Shown here piece after piece: positions 1-6,139 of a stretch of DNA of 6,188 bases. Source of the DNA: Clostridia bacterium (GTDB lineage: Bacteria; Bacillota; Clostridia; Oscillospirales; Acutalibacteraceae); contig CAAFIS010000109.1 in the NCBI GenBank assembly GCA_900763035.1, positions 1 through 6,188 of the forward strand, given 5' to 3'. The notes under the pieces were generated by a model. The model ran no database searches, was not told the DNA's origin, and saw nothing but the letters and a program-made list of their open reading frames with translations. Both the position numbers and the translations under genes were made by a program. The stretch's first letter is position 1; every line of letters begins with the position of its first letter.

Positions 1-40
1 CCTTGAGCGTATCCTTGAAGGAATAGCGTCCGCTTTTCAT
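1..40 (-). CDS. N-terminal fragment of an unidentified protein (runs off the left edge)
   Basis: An ATG at 40-38 on the minus strand opens a frame that stays open to the window edge and encodes MKSGRYSFKDTLK. A clear Shine-Dalgarno GGAGGG lies at 53-48, seven bases before the ATG, and a good extended -10 promoter lies about 35 bases upstream, so the start is well supported although only 13 codons are visible. The gene is transcribed divergently from galK and could share its regulation, as galactose regulators or sugar-uptake genes often do. The visible residues are too few to assign a family, and they do not resemble the usual LacI-family N-terminus. I do not recognise the protein. Confidence 0.7.
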   Translation of the reverse strand, partial: MKSGRYSFKDTLK

Positions 41-72
41 GTGACAGCCCTCCGTTTCGTCCTCGTAAGCAT

Positions 73-101
73 ATCATATCACAGGATGCAACAAAAGTCC
101 A
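73..101 (-). promoter_or_regulatory. Extended -10 sigma-A-type promoter for the leftward gene
   Basis: On the minus strand the -35 candidate TGGACT (101-96, 4 of 6 matches to TTGACA) is followed by a 17-base spacer and the -10 TATGAT (78-73, 5 of 6 matches). The -10 is preceded by TGA, which gives an extended -10 TGn motif. Transcription would start near 66 and leave a 5' leader of about 26 bases carrying the GGAGGG ribosome binding site of the gene starting at 40. Confidence 0.65.
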
Positions 102-128
102 TATAAATGCCGAATAAAAGGGTTGCAT
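86..128. repeat. 7-bp inverted repeat spanning the divergent promoters (possible operator half-sites)
   Basis: ATGCAAC at 86-92 and GTTGCAT at 122-128 are perfect inverted copies whose centres lie 36 bases apart. The left copy sits in the spacer of the leftward promoter and the right copy covers the -35 region of the galK promoter. A regulator bound to both could control both promoters. The sequence shows only the symmetry; the operator role is inference, and a 7-bp match over this distance could be chance. Confidence 0.3.
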
Positions 129-150
129 GATCGGCCAGATCTTTTATAAT
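123..150 (+). promoter_or_regulatory. Promoter of the galKT operon
   Basis: A perfect -10 TATAAT lies at 145-150. The best -35 is the weak TTGCAT at 123-128, with a 16-base spacer; GTTGCA at 122-127 would give 17. Transcription would start around 157, leaving a leader of about 35 bases to galK. A good -10 with a weak -35 fits a promoter that needs an activator. The spacer contains two GATC sites (129-132 and 138-141) flanking GGCC, an imperfect palindrome of unknown meaning. Confidence 0.65.
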
Positions 151-160
151 AAAGATAAAG

Positions 161-174
161 GGTAAACGGTAAAC
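161..174 (+). repeat. Tandem 7-bp repeat GGTAAAC x2 in the galK leader
   Basis: GGTAAAC occurs twice without a gap at 161-167 and 168-174, immediately downstream of the predicted galK transcription start (about 157) and just before the ribosome binding region. The place suits a repressor or activator site, but the copies are direct repeats rather than the inverted GTAAACGTTTAC-like arrangement of LacI-family operators. The function is unknown. Confidence 0.35.
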
Positions 175-190
175 AAAATCGGAAAGGACG

Positions 191-1489
191 ATGGATGATA
201 TGGCGGTAAGCTCGGCGATCCTGCAAAAGATCGAAAACGGCGGATACGATGCACAGCTGGCTCGGCTGTACGGAGCGGAGCACCTCGACGCGCAGCGCGC
301 GCGGTATCTGGCGGCGGCAAAAGGCTTTTTGACTACCTTCGGCGACGGCGAGGGGGAGCTGATGCTGTTCTCCGCGCCCGGCCGCACGGAGATCGGCGGG
401 AACCATACCGATCACAACCACGGCCGCGTGATCGCGGGCAGCGTGGATCTGGACGTGATCGCGGTGGTGCGCCCGGCCGACGGCACGGTGCGGGTCCAGA
501 GCGAGGGATATCCGATGGATACGGTATCGCTCGATGCCCTTGCGCCGGTCGAGAAGGAGAAGAACCGCTCCGCCTCGCTGATCCGCGGCACGGCGGCGCG
601 TTTTGCCGAGCTGGGGCATAAGATCGGCGGCTTTGACGCGTACACGACCTCCAATGTCCTCAAGGGCAGCGGTCTGTCCTCGTCTGCGGCGTTCGAGGTG
701 CTGATCGGCGTGATCATGAGCCACCTGTACAACGGCGGCAGCATCGACCCGGTCGAGATCGCACAGACCGCTCAGTATGCGGAAAACGTGTTTTTCGGCA
801 AGCCGTGCGGGCTGATGGATCAGATGGCTTCGTCCGTCGGTAACGCGATCACGATCGATTTTAAGGATCCGGCCAAGCCGATCATCCGCCGCATCGATTT
901 CGACTTCGATAAAACGGGGCACGCGCTGTGTATCGTGGACGTCGGCGGCAACCATGCCGACCTGACGCACGAGTATGCAGCCATCCCCGGCGAGATGAAG
1001 GCCGTGGCCGCATCGCTCGGCGTCAGCGTGCTGCGCGAAACGGATATGCCTACGCTGATGGCGCATCTGCCCGCACTGCGGCAGCAGCACGGCGACCGCG
1101 CGGTGCTGCGTGCGATCCACTTCCTGCGCGAGAACGAGCGCGTCGCCCGTCAGGTCGAGGCGCTCGAGCGCGGCGATTTCGAGGCCTTCAAGCGCATGGT
1201 GATCGAAAGCGGGCGCTCGTCCTTCGAATATCTGCAAAACGTGTATGCCGCCTGCAATGTGCGCGAGCAGGGCATGAGCATCGCCCTCGCGCTGGCGGAA
1301 GGGATACTGTCCGGCTGCGGCGCGTGGCGCGTCCACGGCGGCGGCTTCGGCGGTACGACGGCGAACTTCGTCCCGGCCGAAAAGCTGGCGGAGTTCTGCT
1401 CCGCGATCGAGGGCGTATTCGGCAAAGGCTCGTGCCATGTGCTGCGTATCCGCCCCTACGGCGGCGTACGTGTGGATACACTTGGCTAA
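191..1489 (+). CDS. galK: Galactokinase
   Basis: This enzyme phosphorylates alpha-D-galactose with ATP to galactose-1-phosphate in the cytoplasm, the first committed step of the Leloir pathway. The 432-residue product is a GHMP kinase with all three family blocks: the galactokinase signature GRTEIGGNHTDHNHG (64-78), the phosphate-binding loop KGSGLSSSAA (158-167) and the C-terminal GGGFGG (383-388). CGLMDQ (206-211) holds the expected catalytic base Asp210, and Arg65 is the expected catalytic arginine. The protein is about 50 residues longer than E. coli GalK, mainly at the N-terminus. The signature differs from the classic GRxNLIGEHTDYNDG: Glu is replaced by Asn71 and Tyr by His75, so sugar specificity may be altered, although the galT neighbour supports galactose. 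The start is uncertain: the SD-like GGAAAGGA (181-188) is only 2 bases from ATG 191 and 11 bases from the in-frame ATG at 200, so a 429-residue protein is equally possible. Confidence 0.95.
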   Translation: MDDMAVSSAILQKIENGGYDAQLARLYGAEHLDAQRARYLAAAKGFLTTFGDGEGELMLFSAPGRTEIGGNHTDHNHGRVIAGSVDLDVIAVVRPADGTVRVQSEGYPMDTVSLDALAPVEKEKNRSASLIRGTAARFAELGHKIGGFDAYTTSNVLKGSGLSSSAAFEVLIGVIMSHLYNGGSIDPVEIAQTAQYAENVFFGKPCGLMDQMASSVGNAITIDFKDPAKPIIRRIDFDFDKTGHALCIVDVGGNHADLTHEYAAIPGEMKAVAASLGVSVLRETDMPTLMAHLPALRQQHGDRAVLRAIHFLRENERVARQVEALERGDFEAFKRMVIESGRSSFEYLQNVYAACNVREQGMSIALALAEGILSGCGAWRVHGGGFGGTTANFVPAEKLAEFCSAIEGVFGKGSCHVLRIRPYGGVRVDTLG

Positions 1490-1516
1490 GGAAATAAGGA
1501 AAGGTGACGATCTGGG

Positions 1517-2485
1517 ATGGCAGAATTACGTAAGAATTTCCTCACGAACGACTGGGTCATGATCGCGTCCCACCGGCAAAACCGCCCGCAGATGCCCAAG
1601 GACTACTGTCCGTTTTGCCCCGGCAGCGGTAAAGTACCGGATGACTTCGACGTTTACGAGTATGATAACGATTTCCCTGCCCTGTCGCAGGATCCGCCGC
1701 AGCCGGACGACGTCGCGGACGGCTTTTTCGCCACCGCGCCGTGCTACGGCAAGTGCGAGGTGATCCTGTACTCGCCGCAGCACACCGTCACCCTGCCGGA
1801 GCTGCCGACCGCGCACATCAAAAAGCTCGTCGATCTGTGGGCGCAGCGCTATGATGCCCTGCGTGCGGACGAAAAGATCAAATACGTCTTCATCTTCGAG
1901 AACCGCGGCGACGTCGTGGGCGTGACCATGCCCCACCCGCACGGCCAGATCTACGGCTATCCCTTCCTGCCCAAAAAGCTGGAGCTGGAGGTCGACAACG
2001 CGAAGCGGCATTATGCCGAGAGCGGGCACTGCCTGTTCTGCGACTGGATGGATCACGAGGTGATGGACGGTCGCCGCATCATCTTCCGCAACGAGCATTT
2101 TACCGTCCTTCTGCCGTTCTTCACCGAATATCCCTACGGCGTGTATATCCTCGCGAACGACCACAAGACGAACATCTCCGCCTTCACCGAGGAGGAGCGC
2201 CTGTGTTTGGCCGAAACGCTGCGCGAAACGACCGGGATGCTCGACAGCCTCTTCGGCTATAAGTTCCCCTACATGATGTGTATGTATAATGAGCCGGTCA
2301 ACGGAGAGGACCTGTCGGCGCAGTTCCATTGGCACATCGCGTTCTATCCGCCGATGCGCAGCGCCACCAAGATCAAGTACAACGCCTCCAGCGAAACGGG
2401 CGCGTGGGCGCACTGCAATCCCACCTGCCCGGAGGTCACGGCCGAAGAGCTGCGCGAGGCACACCGCCGTTTCCTCGAAAAATAA
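1517..2485 (+). CDS. galT: Galactose-1-phosphate uridylyltransferase (HIT superfamily, class I)
   Basis: GalT transfers UMP from UDP-glucose to galactose-1-phosphate, giving UDP-galactose and glucose-1-phosphate by a ping-pong reaction through a uridylylated histidine. The 322-residue product carries the active-site motif PHPHGQIYG (139-147), where His142 corresponds to the E. coli nucleophile His166. The structural zinc ligands are visible as Cys31 and Cys34 (CPFC), His89 (SPQHTVTLP) and His140. [15 protein letters not shown] (270-284) matches the conserved C-terminal His-x-His/FYPP...RSAT block of the second metal site. It is slightly shorter than E. coli GalT (348 residues) but no catalytic block is missing. 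The start ATG follows the SD-like AAAGGTGA by about 10 bases. It lies 27 bases after galK with no terminator between, so the two are co-transcribed. A second CxxC-like pair, CLFC (172-175), and AHCNPTC (298-304) are additional cysteines of unknown role. Confidence 0.95.
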   Translation: MAELRKNFLTNDWVMIASHRQNRPQMPKDYCPFCPGSGKVPDDFDVYEYDNDFPALSQDPPQPDDVADGFFATAPCYGKCEVILYSPQHTVTLPELPTAHIKKLVDLWAQRYDALRADEKIKYVFIFENRGDVVGVTMPHPHGQIYGYPFLPKKLELEVDNAKRHYAESGHCLFCDWMDHEVMDGRRIIFRNEHFTVLLPFFTEYPYGVYILANDHKTNISAFTEEERLCLAETLRETTGMLDSLFGYKFPYMMCMYNEPVNGEDLSAQFHWHIAFYPPMRSATKIKYNASSETGAWAHCNPTCPEVTAEELREAHRRFLEK

Positions 2486-2495
2486 ACCGTATCGC

Positions 2496-2534
2496 AAAAA
2501 TGCCGCCCGCAGACCATCGTCTGCGGGCGGCATT
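2496..2534 (-). terminator. Rho-independent terminator between convergent operons (strongest for the minus strand)
   Basis: A perfect inverted repeat has arms ATGCCGCCCGCAGAC (2500-2514) and GTCTGCGGGCGGCAT (2519-2533) around a 4-base loop CATC, and one more A:T pair is possible at 2499/2534. Read on the minus strand, the stem is followed directly by TTTTT (2500-2496), a canonical intrinsic terminator 8 bases after the hydrolase stop codon. Read on the plus strand, it lies 14 bases after the galT stop and is followed by the weaker TTAGCTTTGCTT, so it may terminate galKT as well. Confidence 0.9.
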
Positions 2535-2542
2535 AGCTTTGC

Positions 2543-3421
2543 TTATCGCGCGATCTCGTCCAAAAAATGCCGGGCGAACCACTCCTGCGTCTGGCGCAGA
2601 TAATGGATACCGTCGTCGGAGAATACGCCGCACAGCGGATCTGCCGCATCCCACAGCGGGCAGTCCTCGGCGGTGACCAGCTCGGCATCCGGCAGACGGC
2701 CGACCTGCCGGGCGAATTCGTCGTTGACCGCGTCGGTCTGGAACGGCTGCGGCCAGTTCTCGCCGGGAACGGCGCACTGCGTGAACACCAATTTGTAGAA
2801 GTATACGCGGCACGGCAGGCCGATGGCGGCCAGCTGTGTGTCGAAGAAGCGGTCGAACCGCTCGTGCCGGTCGGGCGCGTCCCACACACCGGCATCGCTG
2901 TCGCCCTCGCTGCCGATCCAGTGCCAGCCGATGGCGGCCGGACGGGCGAAGCGCCGCTTGAGGTCGGCCGATACCAGCGACAGCGTGTGCATCGCCAGCC
3001 GGTACAGGCCGATGTCGCAGGCATAAAAGGGGCCGGGGACCAGCACCTCCGGCTTGTCCTCGCGCCACATCCCGCGCACCAGTCCCTGCCCGCCGACGGA
3101 GATATGCACGATGTACAGATCCGGCAGCGACGCGCCGGCGTCGATCGCCGCCTGCCACGCCGCGGCGATATAGTGGTCGATCGACCCGGTGAAGTCTTGG
3201 ATCTCGCCCAGATTTTTGCCTTCGTCGGTGTAGCCGTGCCACGTGACGCCCGTCGTCGTGTAGCTTTGCGCGTCCGTGCGGTCCAGCGCCCACACGTTTT
3301 TCAGCGGCCGGACGATGCGCTCGTCCTCCGGCAGGAATTGCTGGTGCGCCGTGGCGTTCGATTGGCCGCTGACGAACAGCAGCGCCGCATCGGCATCGGG
3401 ATAGGATCTCAGCTCGTTCAT
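2543..3421 (-). CDS. SGNH/GDSL-type hydrolase, sialate O-acetylesterase-like (SASA/CE6-type) carbohydrate esterase
   Basis: The product (292 residues) looks like a serine esterase of the sialate O-acetylesterase/CE6 group, which removes acetyl groups from sugars. LFVSGQSNA (15-23) is the hallmark GQSN block with the candidate nucleophile Ser21. SEGDSDAG (171-178) aligns with the usual QGESD block but with Glu for Gln and Asp for Glu. SDDGIHY (268-274) supplies the C-terminal catalytic Asp270/His273 pair. There is no signal peptide or membrane segment, so it probably acts in the cytoplasm on imported acetylated sugars. I place the start at ATG 3421, because AGGAGG (3433-3428) precedes it by 6 bases; the frame extends to a TTG at 3442, but that would put the SD inside the gene. 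It begins 17 bases after the sugar-binding lipoprotein gene and ends just before the terminator, so it is the last gene of the sensor operon. The exact substrate is not readable. Confidence 0.8.
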   Translation of the reverse strand: MNELRSYPDADAALLFVSGQSNATAHQQFLPEDERIVRPLKNVWALDRTDAQSYTTTGVTWHGYTDEGKNLGEIQDFTGSIDHYIAAAWQAAIDAGASLPDLYIVHISVGGQGLVRGMWREDKPEVLVPGPFYACDIGLYRLAMHTLSLVSADLKRRFARPAAIGWHWIGSEGDSDAGVWDAPDRHERFDRFFDTQLAAIGLPCRVYFYKLVFTQCAVPGENWPQPFQTDAVNDEFARQVGRLPDAELVTAEDCPLWDAADPLCGVFSDDGIHYLRQTQEWFARHFLDEIAR

Positions 3422-3427
3422 TTTTAT

Positions 3428-3433
3428 CCTCCT
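3428..3433 (-). promoter_or_regulatory. Ribosome binding site that fixes the hydrolase start
   Basis: A perfect AGGAGG lies on the minus strand in the 17-base gap between the lipoprotein stop and the hydrolase, 6 bases before ATG 3421. It decides against the upstream in-frame TTG at 3442. Confidence 0.85.
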
Positions 3434-3438
3434 ATCGG

Positions 3439-4398
3439 TCAAAAGCGGAACAATAGCTTTTGCATATCCTCGTCGAACATATTCGTCCGGTCGGCGGTAG
3501 CGACGGTGGTGTACACCGGCTGTGCCGGGACCTGCTCACCGCCGATCAAGGCGACGGCGTACCGCACACCGAGGTAGCCGATCGCATAAGGATCCTGCAC
3601 GATCAGGGCATCCATCTCGCCCGTTTCCAGCATCGCGACGGAAACGACGTTGGCATCGAACCCGACCCCGCGCACGCGCGCGGCGGCATCCGCATCGCGG
3701 ATCGCCGCGCCCACGCCAAGGGTCATCCATTCGTTGAAGCCGATCAGGACGTTGATCTGCGGGTGTTCGCGCAACAGACGTACCGCCGCCTCGGTGGCAT
3801 CGGCCAGCGTGTTTTCGGCGTGCTCCGCCGCAACGATCTCGGCGTTCGGCACGCCGGCGAGATAGTCGCGCAGCCCCTGCTCGCGCTCGGCGCCGTTGGC
3901 GGTCTCTTTGGCGATGTTGACCAGCCCGATGCGGATCTGCGCCGGAGAGACGAAGCCGGCCACCGCCGCTTCGCCTGCGGCGCGTCCGGCGGCACGGTCG
4001 TCCGTGCCGATGAACAGTGCCACGGCATCCGAGTCCACGGCGCTGTCGATCGATACGATCTTGACACCGCGCGCTGCTGCCTCGTCGACGGCTGCGGCGT
4101 TGCGCTGCCGATCGATCGCCGACAGTACGATCGCGTCCGCGCCGTTCTCCACCGCCTGCCGGATCAGCTCGTTCTGCGCGGCATGATCCTCCTCACTGTC
4201 CGGGCCGGTGAACGTGACATCTGCGGCGTAGGCGGACGCCGCCGCCTCCACACCGCTCTGCACGCCGTGCCAAAAGTCGGAGTTCGTCGCCTTGGTGATC
4301 ACGGCCACGCGCACGCGGTCGTCCGCCTTGCCGCAGCCGGCCAGTAGGCACAGCAGCAGCACGGCGGCGGACAGCAGCCCGATCGTTTTAGTGCGCAT
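3439..4398 (-). CDS. Sugar-binding lipoprotein, RbsB-like (periplasmic-binding-protein-like, Peripla_BP_4 type)
   Basis: This 319-residue protein is an extracytoplasmic ligand-binding lipoprotein. The N-terminus is basic (MRTK), followed by a hydrophobic stretch and the lipobox LLAGC with Cys22 as lipid anchor. The mature part has the two-lobe fold pattern of ribose/galactose-binding proteins: VAVITKATNSDFWHGVQSG (31-49), with the aromatic FW pair where RbsB stacks its sugar; NGADAIVLSAID (85-96); VKIVSIDSAVDSDAV (112-126); and the hinge/second-lobe blocks GVGFDAN (244-250) and ALIVQDPYAIGYLGV (264-278). It overlaps the 3' end of the kinase gene by 11 bases, with its SD inside the kinase codons, so translation is coupled. 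No permease or ATPase gene is seen next to it. I therefore infer that it presents a sugar to the adjacent kinase, as XylFII does for LytS, rather than serving mainly in transport. The ligand is unknown; an ordinary ABC-transporter binding protein remains possible. Confidence 0.88.
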   Translation of the reverse strand: MRTKTIGLLSAAVLLLCLLAGCGKADDRVRVAVITKATNSDFWHGVQSGVEAAASAYAADVTFTGPDSEEDHAAQNELIRQAVENGADAIVLSAIDRQRNAAAVDEAAARGVKIVSIDSAVDSDAVALFIGTDDRAAGRAAGEAAVAGFVSPAQIRIGLVNIAKETANGAEREQGLRDYLAGVPNAEIVAAEHAENTLADATEAAVRLLREHPQINVLIGFNEWMTLGVGAAIRDADAAARVRGVGFDANVVSVAMLETGEMDALIVQDPYAIGYLGVRYAVALIGGEQVPAQPVYTTVATADRTNMFDEDMQKLLFRF

Positions 4399-6139
4399 CC
4401 TCTGCCTCCTCCTTCGTCAGCCGGGGGATCCGAACGGTCACGGTCGTGCCCTCGTCCGGCTCGCTGTCGATCGTCAGACCGTACCGCTCGCCGAAATAGA
4501 TCCGCAACCGATCGTTGACGTTCTTCATCCCGATGCCGCTGTTGTCGCTGCGGCGCTTTTGCAGCAGGCTCTCCGCCTGCTCGCGGCTCATGCCCACGCC
4601 GTTGTCGCTCACCGTCAGCAGGATGTCCCCGCTGCCGTCCGGCGCGTTTTTCACGCAGATCTCGATCACGCCCTCGTCCACCATTTGGTCGATGCCATGG
4701 ATGATCGCGTTCTCGATCAGCGGCTGCAGCGTGATCTTGTTGATCAGGCAGCCGGTCAGCCCCTCGTCCACCGTGAAGCGGTAGGTGAACCGATCGCGGT
4801 AGCGGTAGCTTTGGATCGTCAAGTAGCTGCGCGCGTGATCAAGCTCCTCACCGATCATGATCAGCTCCCGCCCGCGGCTGATGCTGATGCGGAAAAGCCT
4901 CGCCAGTGCGCCCACCATCTTCACCGCGTCCGCGGTGTTGCCGCGCTCGCACATCCACTGGATGGAATCGAGGGTGTTGTACAAAAAGTGCGGGTCGATC
5001 TGCGCCTGCAGGGCCTTCAGCTCTGTTTTGCGCAGCTCCGTCTGCTCCGTCTTCACCTGCTCCAGCAGGCGGCGGATCTGCTGTGCCATGTGCAGGAAGC
5101 TGTCGGATATCGCGGCGATCTCCGCCGCGCCGGTGCGGCAGCCGGTGCACACCGCCAGATCGGCGCTGTGCTCGAAGGCACGCATCTGTCGCGTCAGCTC
5201 GTGTACCGGTGCGGTGACGATGCGGGCATACAGCCGCAGCACGATCGATGCGATCACCGCGCTGCACAACAGCGTGATCAGGATGCACAGCACGATCTGG
5301 TCGCGCCGCTGCGCATACAGCTCGTCGAGCAGGCTGACGCAGACGACGCGCCAAACGCCGTCCTCCGTATCGGCCGCCGCATAGATCGTGCCGCCCACCG
5401 TGTGCACGCCGACCTGCGGCGCACCGGAGAACGGCGATGCCTCCGTCAGCCCAAGGTCGATCAGCCGCTGCTGCGGATGATACACCGCCGCGCCGCTGCG
5501 GTCGACCACATAGCAGTAGCCGTGCAGGCCGACACCGACGTTGTTGATATACCGGGCGACGGACGAAAAGCGCAGATCCGCCGCCACATACACGGTCTTG
5601 CCGAGCAGCGCGCTTTCGCGCCGCGCGGCGATCGTGACCACCCACGGATAGCTGTTCTCGAACAGCGTCTGCACATGGGGCGCAGACACGGCGAACGTGT
5701 CGGCCGAGGCGAACAGCGCCCGGTCGAACGACAGGTCGCGCCGCACGGTGCTTTTTTGCTGCGTCCCGTCCTCGCCCGCGCAAAAAAGCAGGTGCCCTTC
5801 GGTGTCATAGACCATCAGGGCATAGATATCGGGGTCGCCGCGCACGACGGGGGACAGCACCTCGGCGACCGCCTCGGTCGAGGCGGCGGCGTCGATCATC
5901 CCGGATACCCGGTCGACGCGTGCCTTGGCCCGGCGCAAAAAATCGCCCGCCGCCAACGCGCTTTGGTGCGCGGTCTGCTGTGCGCCGACGCGCGCGTCGC
6001 GCAGGAGCGCTTCGCTGTAGAGGGAGGAGAACAGCGCCACGCACACCGCGGCGGCACACGCCACCGCCGCCGCGATGGCGGCGACGGTGATCGCGGACAG
6101 CCGGACGGCGGGGAGCGGGCGGTCTTTCCTTCGCCGCAT
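4388..6139 (-). CDS. Sensor histidine kinase, YesM/LytS type, with extracytoplasmic dCache-like domain
   Basis: The 583-residue membrane kinase has TM1 at about 12-39, an extracytoplasmic domain at about 41-278, TM2 at about 282-305, a HAMP-like linker at about 306-360, a short helical linker rich in Q/E/K, then a His_kinase (PF06580-type) and HATPase_c core. The sensor part contains GYCYVVDRSGAAVYHP (207-222), typical of dCache domains. In the core, AQIDPHFLYNTLDSIQWM (379-396) holds the phosphoacceptor His384. LIENAIIHG (474-482) is the N-box with Asn477, SDNGVGM (511-517) and SGIGMKNVNDRL (534-545) are the G-boxes, and EGTTVTVRIP (563-572) closes the domain. I use ATG 6139, 7 bases after GGGGAGG; the frame also allows GTG 6142. 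The start overlaps the upstream stop (TGATG), and the end overlaps the binding-lipoprotein gene by 11 bases. It probably senses a sugar, directly or through that lipoprotein, and phosphorylates a YesN-like regulator. An odd CxxC pair (Cys331/Cys334) lies in the linker. Confidence 0.93.
   Translation of the reverse strand: MRRRKDRPLPAVRLSAITVAAIAAAVACAAAVCVALFSSLYSEALLRDARVGAQQTAHQSALAAGDFLRRAKARVDRVSGMIDAAASTEAVAEVLSPVVRGDPDIYALMVYDTEGHLLFCAGEDGTQQKSTVRRDLSFDRALFASADTFAVSAPHVQTLFENSYPWVVTIAARRESALLGKTVYVAADLRFSSVARYINNVGVGLHGYCYVVDRSGAAVYHPQQRLIDLGLTEASPFSGAPQVGVHTVGGTIYAAADTEDGVWRVVCVSLLDELYAQRRDQIVLCILITLLCSAVIASIVLRLYARIVTAPVHELTRQMRAFEHSADLAVCTGCRTGAAEIAAISDSFLHMAQQIRRLLEQVKTEQTELRKTELKALQAQIDPHFLYNTLDSIQWMCERGNTADAVKMVGALARLFRISISRGRELIMIGEELDHARSYLTIQSYRYRDRFTYRFTVDEGLTGCLINKITLQPLIENAIIHGIDQMVDEGVIEICVKNAPDGSGDILLTVSDNGVGMSREQAESLLQKRRSDNSGIGMKNVNDRLRIYFGERYGLTIDSEPDEGTTVTVRIPRLTKEEAEDAH
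4405..4414 (-). promoter_or_regulatory. Ribosome binding site for the lipoprotein inside the kinase coding end
   Basis: AAGGAGGAGG on the minus strand, 6 bases before ATG 4398, also encodes the Lys-Glu-Glu near the kinase C-terminus (residues 576-578). The overlap of SD, start codon and kinase stop implies translational coupling of kinase and binding protein. Confidence 0.85.

Noticed and set aside
129..141. GATC-GGCC-A-GATC imperfect palindrome in the galK promoter spacer as an operator
   Set aside because: The symmetry is imperfect and built of short self-complementary tetramers that arise often by chance; it is mentioned under the promoter but not claimed as a site.
74..1438. A 454-residue minus-strand open frame opposite galK
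   Set aside because: It is antisense to a gene with all galactokinase motifs, has no recognisable domain, is rich in R/H/A/D as expected from the reverse frame of GC-rich codons, and would run through the divergent promoter region.
1526..2533. A 335-residue minus-strand open frame opposite galT
   Set aside because: It is a shadow of galT. It would begin inside the terminator hairpin and has no family motif.
3422..3442. Extended esterase start at TTG 3442
   Set aside because: A perfect AGGAGG sits 6 bases before ATG 3421, inside the extension. TTG 3442 has no comparable SD and would overlap the upstream stop.
2567..3577. A 336-residue plus-strand open frame opposite the esterase and the 3' end of the lipoprotein gene
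   Set aside because: It crosses the boundary of two well-supported minus-strand genes, has no domain signature and has reverse-frame-like composition.
3460..4347. A 295-residue plus-strand open frame opposite the binding lipoprotein
   Set aside because: It is antisense to a protein with a clear lipobox and periplasmic-binding-protein motifs, and its composition is that of a shadow frame.
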